Source: DASUPK01 sp963782345 (GTDB taxonomy: Bacteria; Actinomycetota; Thermoleophilia; Solirubrobacterales; 70-9). From it: 64,000 bases of DNA. Made by a program: the position numbers and the translations under genes. Positions 15,654 to 24,152 of the stretch are shown in pieces; within the stretch, counting starts at the first letter, position 1; every line of letters begins with the position of its first letter. The stretch covers positions 434,001-498,000 of the forward strand of contig CAWAJF010000007.1 in the NCBI GenBank assembly GCA_963782345.1. The letters are read 5' to 3'. Below the pieces are notes generated by a model. That model ran no database searches. It was given only the letters and a program-made list of their open reading frames with translations, and was not told the origin of the DNA.

Positions 15654-16310
15654 TCAGGGCTCTACGAGACCGCGGCGGATCGCGTAGCGGGTGAGCTCGA
15701 CGCGATCTCGGAAACCGAGCTTCTCGAGGATGTTCGCGCGGTGGCGCTCGACCGTCTTCTCGCTGATCACGAGCGCCTCGGCGATCTCGCGAGTCGTGTA
15801 GCTCTCGGCGACTAGCTTGACGACCTCGACCTCCCTAGGTGTGAGCGGGTCCTCGCTCTGCGACCCATCCTCCTTGGGCGCCTCCAGGTACTCGCGGATC
15901 AGCGCCGCCAAGCCCTTGGGGTAGACGAAGGGCTCGCCGCGCATCGCCGAGCGACATGCCTGGACCAGGTCGCGATCGGCGGCCGATTTGAGGACATAGC
16001 CGGAGGCGCCAGCGCGAAGCGCCTGAAAGAGGTACTGCTCGTTGTCGTGCATAGAGAGGATCAGGATCCTGAGCTCAGGGCGTCGCCTGGAGAGCTCCTC
16101 GGCGGCCTGAAGGCCAGTGAGCCTCGGCATGGTCACGTCCAGCACCGCGAGATCGACGTTCTCGTCAAGGGCCTCTCGGACCGCCTCGGCGCCGTCGCCG
16201 GCCTCCGCCACCACCTCCAGGTCGGGTTCCGCATCGAGTACCAGGCGCAGTCCGCGGCGGACGACCGCGTGGTCGTCCGCGAGCAAGATTCTGGTCTTCA
16301 ACGGGATCAC
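15654..16310 (-). CDS. NarL/FixJ-family response regulator
   Basis: 218 residues. Receiver domain 1-120: LLADDHAVVRRGL (acidic pair), Asp phosphosite in LAVLDVTMPRLTG, ILILSMHDNEQYLF, and Lys in GYVLKSAADRD. LuxR-type output domain 150-215: DPLTPREVEVVKLVAESYTTREIAEALVISEKTVERHRANILEKL, fully canonical. The start overlaps the stop of the histidine kinase gene by 4 bases, so these two form a cognate pair made from one message. Confidence 0.95.
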   Translation of the reverse strand: MIPLKTRILLADDHAVVRRGLRLVLDAEPDLEVVAEAGDGAEAVREALDENVDLAVLDVTMPRLTGLQAAEELSRRRPELRILILSMHDNEQYLFQALRAGASGYVLKSAADRDLVQACRSAMRGEPFVYPKGLAALIREYLEAPKEDGSQSEDPLTPREVEVVKLVAESYTTREIAEALVISEKTVERHRANILEKLGFRDRVELTRYAIRRGLVEP

Positions 16311-17371
16311 GGGCGCTCCCCGATCGACAGGTCGAGCGCCACCTCCACGCCCCCCTCCTCCCGCTCACCGATCTCCAGTTCTCCCTGAACCATCAGGGCG
16401 CGCTCGCGCATGCCGCGGACGCCCCCGCCTCCGGCCGTCTCGCCTTGAAGACCCCGCCCGTCGTCGCGAACCCGAAGCTCAAGCGTTCCGCGGTTTCGGG
16501 CCAGGGAGAGCTCTGCCCTGGTGGCGCCGGCGTGACGGACCACGTTGGTGAGCGCCTCCTGGGCGACCCGGTAGAGCACCAGCTCCTGCTCGTAGGTGAG
16601 CGAGGGCAGGCGTCGCTCGATCCGCCGGTCCACTTCGATCCCGGCTCGCTCGGTGAGGTCATCGGCGAGGACCAACAGGGCCGCCGCGAGCCCCAGGTCG
16701 TCGAGCGCCTCCGGTCGGAGCTCGAGCGCGATTCGGCGGGCGTCATCGAGGCCCGTTCGCACCTCCTCCTGGATGCCGCGGAGCTGATCCTTGAGCTGCT
16801 CGGGCGCCTGCCGTTCGGTGCGGGCGAGGTCGAGCAGAACCGCCGTCAGGCTCTGCCCCAGCTCGTCGTGGAGCTCTTGGGCCACCCGGAGCCGCTCCGC
16901 CTCCTGCGCTGCGAGCGCCCGGCTCGCACTCTCCTGACGTTCGGCCTCAAGACGAGCCAGCATCCCGTTGAAGGCGACGGCGAGCTCTGTGAACTCCGAG
17001 GCAGACTGCTCAACCGGAACGCGGTGGCCTGGGCGCAAAAGGTCGACGTCGCGCATCACTTCGGTAAGCCGTTCCAGGGGAGCAAACGCCTTGCGCAGGA
17101 GCAGCAGGTTGATCGCCAGGCTGAGCCCCAGCGAACCAGCGAGAATCGCTATCTCCTCTTCCGTCTCGGGAGCTTTCAAGACGCGGGGCGGCAGCACCAC
17201 GATGGTGAGCAGCACAGCCACCACGAGAACCACGGCGTTGAGGGCGAAAACCCGCCAGAACAACGGCGTGTATGCCATCCGCTCGCCGGCACCGCGCAGT
17301 TGATCGCGAGCCTTCAAAGTCACGCTCAATCCTCGCGGGCCGGAACTGTCACCCAGCAGGAATTTGCGCAC
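16307..17371 (-). CDS. sensor histidine kinase, HisKA_3 (NarX/DesK) type
   Basis: Up to 354 residues from GTG 17371; GTG 17323 and ATG 17278 are possible later starts. Two transmembrane helices (about 40-62 and 73-95) with almost no extracellular loop, so it probably senses the membrane or an internal signal. HAMP about 95-150, then the H-box AQELHDELGQSLTAVLLDL with the phosphorylated His, and an HATPase domain with QEALTNVVRHAGA (N box), DDGRGL (G1) and GVRGMRERA (G2). Upstream lies 530 bases of non-coding DNA with two palindromes. Confidence 0.93.
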   Translation of the reverse strand: MRKFLLGDSSGPRGLSVTLKARDQLRGAGERMAYTPLFWRVFALNAVVLVVAVLLTIVVLPPRVLKAPETEEEIAILAGSLGLSLAINLLLLRKAFAPLERLTEVMRDVDLLRPGHRVPVEQSASEFTELAVAFNGMLARLEAERQESASRALAAQEAERLRVAQELHDELGQSLTAVLLDLARTERQAPEQLKDQLRGIQEEVRTGLDDARRIALELRPEALDDLGLAAALLVLADDLTERAGIEVDRRIERRLPSLTYEQELVLYRVAQEALTNVVRHAGATRAELSLARNRGTLELRVRDDGRGLQGETAGGGGVRGMRERALMVQGELEIGEREEGGVEVALDLSIGERP

Positions 17372-17663
17372 GTGCTCCGGGCCCGTTCAGCCATGGTCTC
17401 GAGGCTAGCCTTCGCCCGCACAGTGGGCAGACGGTCGCACATCGATCGCTGCGAATGCTAGGAGCGCTCGCCGAGACGCTTGTTCGCGCCAGCGGCTCGG
17501 GATCCGGTCCGAGTTGACCGTGGAAGACGTTTGGTGCGCGCCAGGTGGAGGTCATCTCAGTGAGCATGTCGCCGACGGGCCCCGAATCCCATCCGCATCG
17601 ACCCCCATCTCCTTGATCCCGACTACTCCAAACGAAGGATCAAATAGGCGACGTCGCGGCGAC

Positions 17664-17685
17664 GAATGGGTGCTGGCACCCATTC
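17664..17685. promoter_or_regulatory. 22-bp palindrome, copy 1
   Basis: Arms GAATGGGTGC and GCACCCATTC around a central TG; both 10-base arms are perfect. A near copy follows 185 bases on. Fits a dimeric regulator site; the target could be the kinase or the permease operon. Confidence 0.55.
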
Positions 17686-17848
17686 CCGCCCGCATCGACG
17701 CCACCGTCACTTTCAGGTAGTGCTGGGGCCGCCGTGACGGCCGCGGCAGTTCACCAGTATCGCTGTGACCGGAAGGCGCCCCGGCATAACGATCGCGGGG
17801 GGCCGTCTCCGCCATCGGCCCCTCGGATTGCACGCACCCCGATCCGCC

Positions 17849-17870
17849 GAATGGGGGATGCCACCCATTG
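17849..17870. promoter_or_regulatory. 22-bp palindrome, copy 2
   Basis: GAATGGGGGATGCCACCCATTG: same outer arms (AATGGG...CCCATT) as the copy at 17664, with a changed centre. It ends 33 bases before the ATG at 17903. Confidence 0.5.
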
Positions 17871-17902
17871 TCAGAGCGTCGGTCGCCGTCAACCCTTCGC
17901 TT

Positions 17903-18172
17903 ATGCGGAGAACCACTGCACCCACGCACAGCTACCTGCGCATCGCGAAGGCGCGATCGAAGCGCGTGCGCGGCGAGCGACCAGGAGACGGCGGAACCTG
18001 GACTTCCGCGAAGGACGCCGACGACAAGCCGCTGCAGGGCGAGCGGTGGCGAGTCTACGTGGCGTACATGGTGCCCTCCTTCATCTTCACCACCGTCGTG
18101 GTGCTCAGCCTGCTTGCTGGCGTGCTCGTCCTTCTCGGCGCGGTGGGCGGCGACCCCCCTTTAGGCGTCTGA
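17903..18172 (+). CDS. single-helix membrane protein
   Basis: 89 residues from ATG 17903. A basic N-terminal half (MRRTTAPTHSYLRIAKARSK and onward) leads to GERWRVYVAYMVPSFIFTT and a long hydrophobic helix to about residue 82, so it is an N-in membrane anchor. No family recognised. It precedes the permease gene by 68 bases and may be its small partner; this is inference from position only. Frame continues upstream without a better start. Confidence 0.5.
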   Translation: MRRTTAPTHSYLRIAKARSKRVRGERPGDGGTWTSAKDADDKPLQGERWRVYVAYMVPSFIFTTVVVLSLLAGVLVLLGAVGGDPPLGV

Positions 18173-18240
18173 ACGGAGCAGCCCATTGACCGCGACCGCC
18201 CGCCGGTGTTCGTTCCACCTCGGGTGTCCGACCTTAAGAG

Positions 18241-19512
18241 ATGGCCATAGCCGTAGCGACATTCACCCTCGCGCTGGCGCTGATTGCGACCGAGCGCTTG
18301 CACCGCACCAAGGTGGCGCTGCTTGGCGCCGCCATTGTCGTCCTGTTCGTGGGCGAGTTCGGCCAACAGCAGGCGATCGAGGCTGTCGACTTCAACACGA
18401 TCGGCCTGCTCGCGGGGATGATGATCCTCGTCCACCTAACCCAGCAGTCCGGGGTCTACGACTACATAGCGATCCGCGCGGGGCAGCTCTCGCGCGGAGA
18501 GCCGTTGCTGATGGTGATCGCCTTGGCCGGCACCACCGCCCTGCTCTCGGCGTTCCTCGACAACCTGACCACGATCCTGCTCATTGTGCCGGTCACCTTC
18601 CTGCTTGCCGACACGCTCGACATCGACCCGATCCCATTGGTGATCATCGAGGTGATCAGCTCGAACATCGGCGGCACCGCGACGCTGATCGGCGACCCCC
18701 CGAACATCATCATCGCCGGCGCCACCGGGCTCTCCTTCAACGAGTTCATCGTCAACCTGGCGCCGATCGTCTTGCTTACGCTTCCCGTGGTGGTGGGAAG
18801 CCTCTACCTCCATTACCGGAGCCGGCTGCAGGTGGAAGAGCACAATCGCCGCTACGTCATGGAGCTCGACGCCGCGGCCTCGATTCGCGATCGCAACGAG
18901 CTTCGCCGCAGCCTGCCGGTGCTGATCGCCACCGTTCTCCTCTTCTTCTTCCACCAGCCTCTGCACATCGAGCCGGCCACCGTGGCGCTCACCGGTGCCG
19001 CCGTGGCGCTACTGGTCACCCGGGTGCCGCTGGAGGAGGCGCTCGCCAAGATCGAGTGGCCGACGCTGTTCTTCTTCGTTGCCCTTTTCGTGATGGTCGG
19101 CGCGCTCCAGGTCACAGGTGCAATCGACCACGTTGCGGAGGGGATCAAGGATGCAACCGGGGGCGACCGCGCCGCGGAGCTGATCGGGATCGTGTGGATC
19201 GCTGCAGCGGGCTCGGCGCTGGTTGACAACATCCCGTTCACCACGGCGATGGTCCCGGTCGTCGCCGACCTGCGGGGCGGCCTTGAAGCGGGCGGCGACG
19301 ATGCCTACTGGTGGGCGCTCGCGCTCGGCGCTTGCTTCGGCGGCAACGCAACGACCATCGCGGCCGCCGCGAACGTCGCGGCCTCGGGACTCGGGGAGCG
19401 CGCCGGTAGGCCGATCGGGTTCGTCGCCTTCCTTCGGATCGGGCTGCCTGTGACAGTCGTCTCGATCGTGCTGGCCACCGCATACGTTGCGATCCGCTAC
19501 ATCCTGCTCTGA
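18241..19512 (+). CDS. ArsB/NhaD/SLC13-type ion permease
   Basis: 423 residues, about 11 helices. Belongs to the ion-transporter superfamily that includes ArsB, NhaD and the P protein. The two re-entrant motifs are clear: AFLDNLTTILLIVPVTF near residue 102 and SNIGGTATLIGDPPNIIIAG near 140, repeated in the second half as DNIPFTTAMVPVVADL and LGACFGGNATTIAAAANV. The GDPPN loop is shared by NhaD antiporters and ArsB, so Na+/H+ or arsenite/organic-anion transport cannot be decided. The CBS protein 14 bases downstream is probably its nucleotide-sensing partner. Confidence 0.9.
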   Translation: MAIAVATFTLALALIATERLHRTKVALLGAAIVVLFVGEFGQQQAIEAVDFNTIGLLAGMMILVHLTQQSGVYDYIAIRAGQLSRGEPLLMVIALAGTTALLSAFLDNLTTILLIVPVTFLLADTLDIDPIPLVIIEVISSNIGGTATLIGDPPNIIIAGATGLSFNEFIVNLAPIVLLTLPVVVGSLYLHYRSRLQVEEHNRRYVMELDAAASIRDRNELRRSLPVLIATVLLFFFHQPLHIEPATVALTGAAVALLVTRVPLEEALAKIEWPTLFFFVALFVMVGALQVTGAIDHVAEGIKDATGGDRAAELIGIVWIAAAGSALVDNIPFTTAMVPVVADLRGGLEAGGDDAYWWALALGACFGGNATTIAAAANVAASGLGERAGRPIGFVAFLRIGLPVTVVSIVLATAYVAIRYILL

Positions 19513-19526
19513 GGAGAGGACCCGAA

Positions 19527-20015
19527 ATGACCGACTCGATCGTGAGGCAAACCGTCCGGGAGGTGGTGCCGCTGCGCGAGACCGCCACCGTCGGCGCAGC
19601 GACTCGGGGAGTGATCGACTCCGGCCTGCCCGCGCTGCCGGTGGTCGACGCAGAAGGCCGGTTCGCCGGGATCTTCGGCGAGCGCGAGTTCATGGCGGCG
19701 CTGTTTCCCGGGTACATGAACGAGCTCGCCTCGGCCCGCATGGTGCGACGCTCGATCGACGAAACGATCGAGCGACGCGTCGAATGCAGCACTGAGGCAG
19801 TCGGCGCCCACCTCACGACCGATCAGGTCCTTGTGGAGGACGACTGCTCGGACACCCAGCTCGCCGAGATCTTCCTGCACCACCGGGTGCTGATCGTCCC
19901 GATTGCCACCCAAGGGCGCGTCCACGCGGTGGTCACCCGCCACGACTTCTTCCTCGACCTCGCGCAGCGCTTCGCCCGGGTCGCAGAGGACCCCTCGAAG
20001 CCAAACCGCCCTTGA
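19527..20015 (+). CDS. CBS-domain pair protein
   Basis: 162 residues, two CBS modules (about 5-65 and 95-155). Visible signatures: GLPALPVVDAEGRFAGIFGEREFM in the first, and HHRVLIVPIATQGRVHAVVTRHDFF in the second. CBS pairs bind adenosine nucleotides and gate transporters or enzymes. GAGGAGAG precedes the ATG. Closely follows the permease gene, so the pair probably forms a regulated transport unit. Last gene of island B before the degenerate attachment site. Confidence 0.9.
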   Translation: MTDSIVRQTVREVVPLRETATVGAATRGVIDSGLPALPVVDAEGRFAGIFGEREFMAALFPGYMNELASARMVRRSIDETIERRVECSTEAVGAHLTTDQVLVEDDCSDTQLAEIFLHHRVLIVPIATQGRVHAVVTRHDFFLDLAQRFARVAEDPSKPNRP

Positions 20016-20074
20016 ATGGGCCGCCACCATTCCCTCGAGACTCCGTACCGCGTGAGTTCCCATTCGGACTGCGA

Positions 20075-20097
20075 ACCGTGCGTCGACCTGTGCGTCC
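20075..20097 (+). promoter_or_regulatory. arm-type site pair left of attachment copy 3
   Basis: ACCGTGCGTCG (20075-20085) and TGTGCGTCC (20089-20097), the same pair and spacing as at 11984-12006. The next 80 bases also match the DNA left of copy 2, with gaps. Confidence 0.55.
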
Positions 20098-20163
20098 ACC
20101 CCCGACTTCGAGGCGAACTGAGAGCACCTCAGCACACCCGAGCCGTGCCTAATGGCCCTTGGG

Positions 20164-20193
20164 TGACCCCTCCTCGCCGTCATCAGAATCCGC
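20164..20193 (+). repeat. attachment-site copy 3 (degenerate)
   Basis: 20164-20185 equals 12074-12095 exactly (22 bases), and 20182-20193 matches the anticodon-loop start of the tRNA repeat with one change (ATCAGAATCCGC). The rest of the tRNA 3' half is no longer recognisable. It marks the probable right boundary of island B. Confidence 0.6.
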
Positions 20194-20290
20194 ATGGGGA
20201 GAACTCCCGATTGCCGGGCAAGCGGTCCGGTCGTAGCGTCCTCCTCGCCTCGACAACCCACCGAGTGAACCGGAAGCGAAGGAGGGCACG

Positions 20291-20941
20291 ATGGCCAATC
20301 CTGCCGGCATGCAGACGGTTGCGGGCATCCGCATCCCCGACAGCGCGCTCGCTCGCGATGCCCAGGCGTTCGCGTGGGAGCACAGTCCCGCTTTCCTCCA
20401 GCGCCACTGCGAACGAAGCTATGTCTTCGGTGCCCTCGCCGCCTCGGCCGCGGGACTCGAGGCGCAAGAGGAGCTGGCCTATATCGCCGCCGTCCTCCAC
20501 GACCTCGGGCTGACCGAGCGATACGGCGGTGAGCGGCGCTTCGAAGTCGACGGAGCTGAGGCTGCGCGTGACTGGGCAAAGGCGAACGGGCTCTCACTCG
20601 ACGAGACGCAGGTGGTTTGGGATGCCATCGTGCTTCACACCTCCCTTGGCATCGCCGATGTGCGGTCCCCCGAGTGCGCGCTCGTCCACTGGGGCACCGG
20701 CGTTGACATGGCTGGACTCTTCCTCGACCGGATCGACCCGGCCGCTGTACACGAGGTAATCGCCGCATTCCCCCGCGACGGGTTCGTCGACGGAATCAGC
20801 GAGTTGACCGAGGCGGCCGCTCGCCGTGCGCCCGCCGCCTACACGATGACCTGGCTCGCCGCTACAGCGAATCGCTGTTGCGGCGGTGGGCTCCCGAGCT
20901 CCGAGGAGATGTTGGGGCAGGATCCCTTCGAGGACGCCTGA
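20291..20941 (+). CDS. HD-domain phosphohydrolase-like protein
   Basis: 216 residues. HD fold metal motif is seen as RHCERSYVFGALAA (first His), then VLHDLGLTERYGG (HD pair) and DAIVLHTSLG (later His). Such small HD proteins include cyanamide-hydratase-like and nucleotide-hydrolysing enzymes, so the substrate is open. The C-terminal CCGGGLPSSEEMLGQDPFEDA tail is acidic. SD GAAGGAGGG precedes ATG 20291. First gene after island B; stands alone. Confidence 0.88.
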   Translation: MANPAGMQTVAGIRIPDSALARDAQAFAWEHSPAFLQRHCERSYVFGALAASAAGLEAQEELAYIAAVLHDLGLTERYGGERRFEVDGAEAARDWAKANGLSLDETQVVWDAIVLHTSLGIADVRSPECALVHWGTGVDMAGLFLDRIDPAAVHEVIAAFPRDGFVDGISELTEAAARRAPAAYTMTWLAATANRCCGGGLPSSEEMLGQDPFEDA

Positions 20942-21209
20942 CGCCCGGGCGCGGTCACCTGGATCTTCCAGCCCAACGAAACGTGCCCCGAGGGCGCAAG
21001 AGTTCCGGGTTGGACGAGGAGGAGTAGCCGCGCGGCGCCGGCCGAGCCACTCCTCCAATGCGCGAGGACCGGTAGCGAGCGGCATTGTGTATCTAGGCGG
21101 CGACCGGTGTCCCGTTTGGGGATCCGTAAGCGGCCCCGGTAAGCGCGTCGGGGTCAGTCAGCACAGCGAACACCGGTCCGGCGAGGCGCTGATGACTCGG
21201 ACGGCGGTG
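20942..21209. other. intergenic region, nothing recognised
   Basis: 268 bases between convergent genes. No open frame with family-like sequence, tRNA or clear terminator hairpin with a T run was seen. Confidence 0.5.
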
Positions 21210-21806
21210 TCAGTCCGACTCATCGCCGGCGCGCCCGTAGCGCTCGTAGATCACGCGCGAGCCGAACGTCCTGGTCTCGATCAGGTCCAGCGAGACGTCA
21301 TCGGTGACCGGCGGCAGGAACGGCGTGCCGCCACCGACGACGACCGGGTTGCGGAACATGCGCAGCTCGTCGACCATGCCGAGCTCGATCGCCGCCGCGG
21401 CCAGGCCGGCGCCGCCGATCGAGACGTCCTTGTCGGTCGCGTCGAGCGCCGCAGCGGCCTCCTCGGCCACCGACCCCTTGGCGAGCCGGGCGTTGCCCTG
21501 GACGCTGTCGAGCGTGCGGCTGAAGACGATCTTCGGGATCGCGCCCCAGACTTCGGCGAACGCTGCCGCCGCTTCTGCTGGAACCGGCGCTCGAGGATCC
21601 CCGATCTCGGTCTCGCGCATCGACGGGTCCGTCTCCCAGACCAGCATCGTCTCGTAGAGCCTGCGGCCCAACAGAAAGCCGCCGAGCTCGCTCACCTGCG
21701 CGAGGTGGAAGCGAAACAGCTCCTCGCTGGGGGCCGTCCACTCGAACGCGCCCTCGCGGTCGGCGATATAGCCGTCCACCGAGACGTTCATCGAGTAGAT
21801 CAGCAT
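21210..21806 (-). CDS. dihydrofolate reductase / RibD C-terminal family protein
   Basis: 198 residues from ATG 21806, where family-like sequence begins (MLIYSMNVSVDGYIADREG). Conserved points: GGFLLGRRLYETM, PKIVFSRTLDSV, the nucleotide-binding SIGGAGLAAAAIELG and VDELRMFRNPVVVGGGTPFLP. Related to but distinct from the reductase at 3767. An NADPH-dependent reduction of a pterin-like compound is the family role, unproven for most members. Monocistronic by position. Confidence 0.9.
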   Translation of the reverse strand: MLIYSMNVSVDGYIADREGAFEWTAPSEELFRFHLAQVSELGGFLLGRRLYETMLVWETDPSMRETEIGDPRAPVPAEAAAAFAEVWGAIPKIVFSRTLDSVQGNARLAKGSVAEEAAAALDATDKDVSIGGAGLAAAAIELGMVDELRMFRNPVVVGGGTPFLPPVTDDVSLDLIETRTFGSRVIYERYGRAGDESD

Positions 21807-22109
21807 GGCTTCAAGCTCGTCGCACCGGAGCGACGGACGATGATCGCGATGAGGTCCACCATTGGGCTTGACATCGGCTCTCCTTCCTTCTGCAGGCTGC
21901 TCTGCCACAGCTAGTGACCGATCACGACGCGAAAACTCATCGCTGTGGGCGGTCCAAGCGATCGTACGGTCCTTGCCGGCGCCGAGCAGATGGTTGGATG
22001 CGAAACGTCAGGGGTGGTGCAATCACCGGTTGAGGTCGCAACGAAAAGCGGCTATCCGCTTTGCATGGAAGCGAGACTCAGCAGGAGTGCGACGGAGAAC
22101 CGGCCCGGC
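21807..22109. other. intergenic region, no gene seen
   Basis: 303 bases upstream of the RibD_C gene and downstream of the hypothetical at 22110. I see no family-like frame, RNA fold or repeat. Confidence 0.5.
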
Positions 22110-22637
22110 TCACTCGGCGCTGCGTGCCGCATTGCGGAGGACCTCTCCGCCGATGAGCCTCTCGAAGTGGCCCACGAGGACCCACATCGCTCGCAGGCGA
22201 ACACCAGCCTGAGAATCGACCGGCTTGATCCGAGTCTCGCTGACGAGCGAGCTCTGCCCGCGGCCGTCTCCCTCGATCCAGTGAGCCAGGAGCACCCGCA
22301 CCGTGCCCGGCTCCTGCCAGGCCGTGAAGTCCTGGGCCCCCTCAATCCGGGGGTAGTCTCGGCGGAGCGTCCAGATTCGCCCGCACATCCCCGAGACCGA
22401 CCAGCGACTCCCCTCGGCGATCACCGCGAACGGGTACTGCCTGAACAGATCCCGGAAGGAGAGCTCGGACGAGGTGCCGGGGATCCGCCAGCGGACCGCT
22501 CGGCCAAGCCTGGGCGCATCACGCAGCCGGATCGTCTGCGCCGCATCCCACAGGCGATCAGCGTCGACCTCGGCAGATTGACGGTGGCGAGTGCGCACCT
22601 GCGGGTCGGGCAGCCAGGGATCCAGGTCGGGGCCCAT
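22110..22637 (-). CDS. conserved hypothetical protein, SRPBCC-like
   Basis: 175 residues. The pattern of a hydrophobic beta-grasp sequence (VDADRLWDAAQTIRLRD at the first helix, GRAVRWRIPG, YPFAVIAEGSRWSVSG, EPGTVRVLLAHWIE, RLRAMWVLVGHFERLIG as a long C-terminal helix) fits a START/SRPBCC-like ligand pocket, but I cannot name the family. The long C-terminal helix with GxFxRLIGGE is typical of polyketide-cyclase-like hypotheticals in actinobacteria. No close partner gene. Confidence 0.65.
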   Translation of the reverse strand: MGPDLDPWLPDPQVRTRHRQSAEVDADRLWDAAQTIRLRDAPRLGRAVRWRIPGTSSELSFRDLFRQYPFAVIAEGSRWSVSGMCGRIWTLRRDYPRIEGAQDFTAWQEPGTVRVLLAHWIEGDGRGQSSLVSETRIKPVDSQAGVRLRAMWVLVGHFERLIGGEVLRNAARSAE

Positions 22638-23030
22638 CGGTCAACCATCGCAGACGAAACTTTCTTGCCGCGATCATTCGAGCAATCGGCCCGCCCCGCT
22701 CAGGAAACGGGCCTAGTCGACCCCTGATTTCGCCCGGCCCAACCAGAACTCGTCCCACGCGCGTAGAGGTCGTTGATCCAGGCTCTTGCCGTCTCGCTGC
22801 CCGGTGCTGCGCTGGAGGCCGACCGCGCGGCCGTCATCGCCTGCGAACAACTGCTGCAGGGTCCCCGCCAGCGATCAGCTCGCGGGGACGACGTTCTAGC
22901 CGGCCAGGGTCCTCTGGTTCTCCTCGTAGATCAGCCGGATGGCCTGGTCTCGAACACCACGTCCGGGTCATCCCGCAGAGTTCGGCGGCCAGTACGACGC
23001 CCAGCCACGGCTCGAATGATTGGACCCCGG
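22638..23030. other. region with a probable decayed minus-strand gene
   Basis: 393 bases. On the minus strand one frame reads QAIRLIYEENQRTLAG, stop, NVVPAS, stop, SLAGTLQQLFAGDDGRAVG and ends DEFWLGRAKSGVD before a stop near 22722. The amino-acid composition is gene-like, but two stops interrupt it. No family recognised; probably a dead gene. Confidence 0.35.
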
Positions 23031-23840
23031 CTACGGCGAGCCGGGCGTCTTCGGCGCGCCGGTGAACCTCTGTCCGAGGAGCGTCGTGATGTTGACCACG
23101 CTGTAACCGCGGGACTGCAGCCCCTGGAGGATGCCGGGAAGGGCGGCGGCGGTCTGGCCTCGGGTCTCCGGGTTGTCGTGCATGACCACGATGTCGCCGG
23201 GCCGGACGCCGTCGAGAACCCGATGTGTAATCACCTCGGTGCCGGGGTGAAGGTAATCCGATGAGTCGACCCTCCACTTGGCGGTGGTCATCCCGAGCTG
23301 CTTGGCGCGCTCGACGAGATCCGGAGTGAGCGCACCGAATGGGGGACGGAACAGACACGGCTGGAAACCTGTGGCGTCCCTGATCGCGGTGTTGGCCATC
23401 TCCAGCTGACGGGTCGCCCCGGGCCCCTGGGTGGCGAGGTCCGCGGGATGCGTATAGGAGTGGTTCGCCAACTCCATTCCGTCGCCGTTCATGGCTCTCA
23501 GCAGATGCTCGTGACCCCTCACCTGGTCGCCGATCAGGAAGAAGGTCGCCGTCGCGTGGTAGCGGAGCAGGATCTTGACCAGCTGCTCGGTTCCCGCGGT
23601 CGGCCCGTCATCGAAGCTGAGCGCAACCTCGTTCCGACTGGGCGATCCGTCGGCGACGTAGACGAGCGAGTGGGTACAGCCCGTCGGTCCGGGATGGATA
23701 GGGAGCGTGCTCTCCGTGAGAGTGGAGGAGGCGCCCGAGCTCGATCCGAAGACGTCGAAGAGGCCGGCTTGCATGGCAATGCCTGAGGCTACGACGACGC
23801 CGATGGCGATATTGGCGAGAGCAAAGCCAGAGACCTTCAT
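23031..23840 (-). CDS. polysaccharide deacetylase (NodB domain), membrane-anchored
   Basis: 269 residues. N-terminal signal anchor (FALANIAIGVVVASGIAMQ), Ser/Thr linker, then a NodB homology domain: motif 1 SFDDGP (catalytic Asp pair), motif 2 HSYTHP (metal His pair), motif 3 RPPFG, motif 4 VDSSDY, and motif 5 VVMHDN. All five are intact, so it should be an active carbohydrate esterase removing N-acetyl groups from peptidoglycan or another cell-envelope glycan outside the membrane. Starts with ATG 23840, no SD of note. Divergent from DedA. Confidence 0.93.
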   Translation of the reverse strand: MKVSGFALANIAIGVVVASGIAMQAGLFDVFGSSSGASSTLTESTLPIHPGPTGCTHSLVYVADGSPSRNEVALSFDDGPTAGTEQLVKILLRYHATATFFLIGDQVRGHEHLLRAMNGDGMELANHSYTHPADLATQGPGATRQLEMANTAIRDATGFQPCLFRPPFGALTPDLVERAKQLGMTTAKWRVDSSDYLHPGTEVITHRVLDGVRPGDIVVMHDNPETRGQTAAALPGILQGLQSRGYSVVNITTLLGQRFTGAPKTPGSP

Positions 23841-24152
23841 CAGGCTTCACTCGACCCCAGGGGGCACGAACTTGAGGGTGCCTGATGGGATGCACCAAGA
23901 GTGGTCTGGTCCGAGCACGGGAAGGCCCTTGCAATCCGGGGGCCTTTCGTACCTGGAAGATCAGGGACCCATGTCTTCAGTGCTTAATACGGTTGAGTTG
24001 AACGGCGGGGTCTCCGAGAAACCTCTGGAGTGACCCGACGAGCCTCCTGCTCACCGGGATCGGCCTCTTCGCTGTCGCCGGGCGTCGCCTATTCGACTGA
24101 TTGTCAGCGCGAGGGCACGTGGCTTCCGGCCGCCCGTGGGTATGCGGGGGCT
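23841..24152. other. divergent intergenic region
   Basis: 312 bases between the deacetylase and DedA. Contains a short frame ending TSLLLTGIGLFAVAGRRLFD before a stop at about 24102; it looks like the hydrophobic C-terminal anchor of a lost surface protein, but has no start. Confidence 0.35.

Larger units (their letters stand above)
17372..17902. other. non-coding region with paired palindromes
   Basis: 530 bases with no credible gene between the histidine kinase (minus) and the small membrane protein (plus). It holds two related 22-bp palindromes (17664 and 17849) and a GGCCG/CGGCC hairpin near 17730. Open frames on both strands are proline/arginine-rich noise. Confidence 0.6.

Noticed and set aside
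4368..20193. An integrase or recombinase gene inside the islands
   Set aside because: Looked for tyrosine-recombinase (R..HxxR..Y) and serine-recombinase motifs in all gene-like frames; none found.
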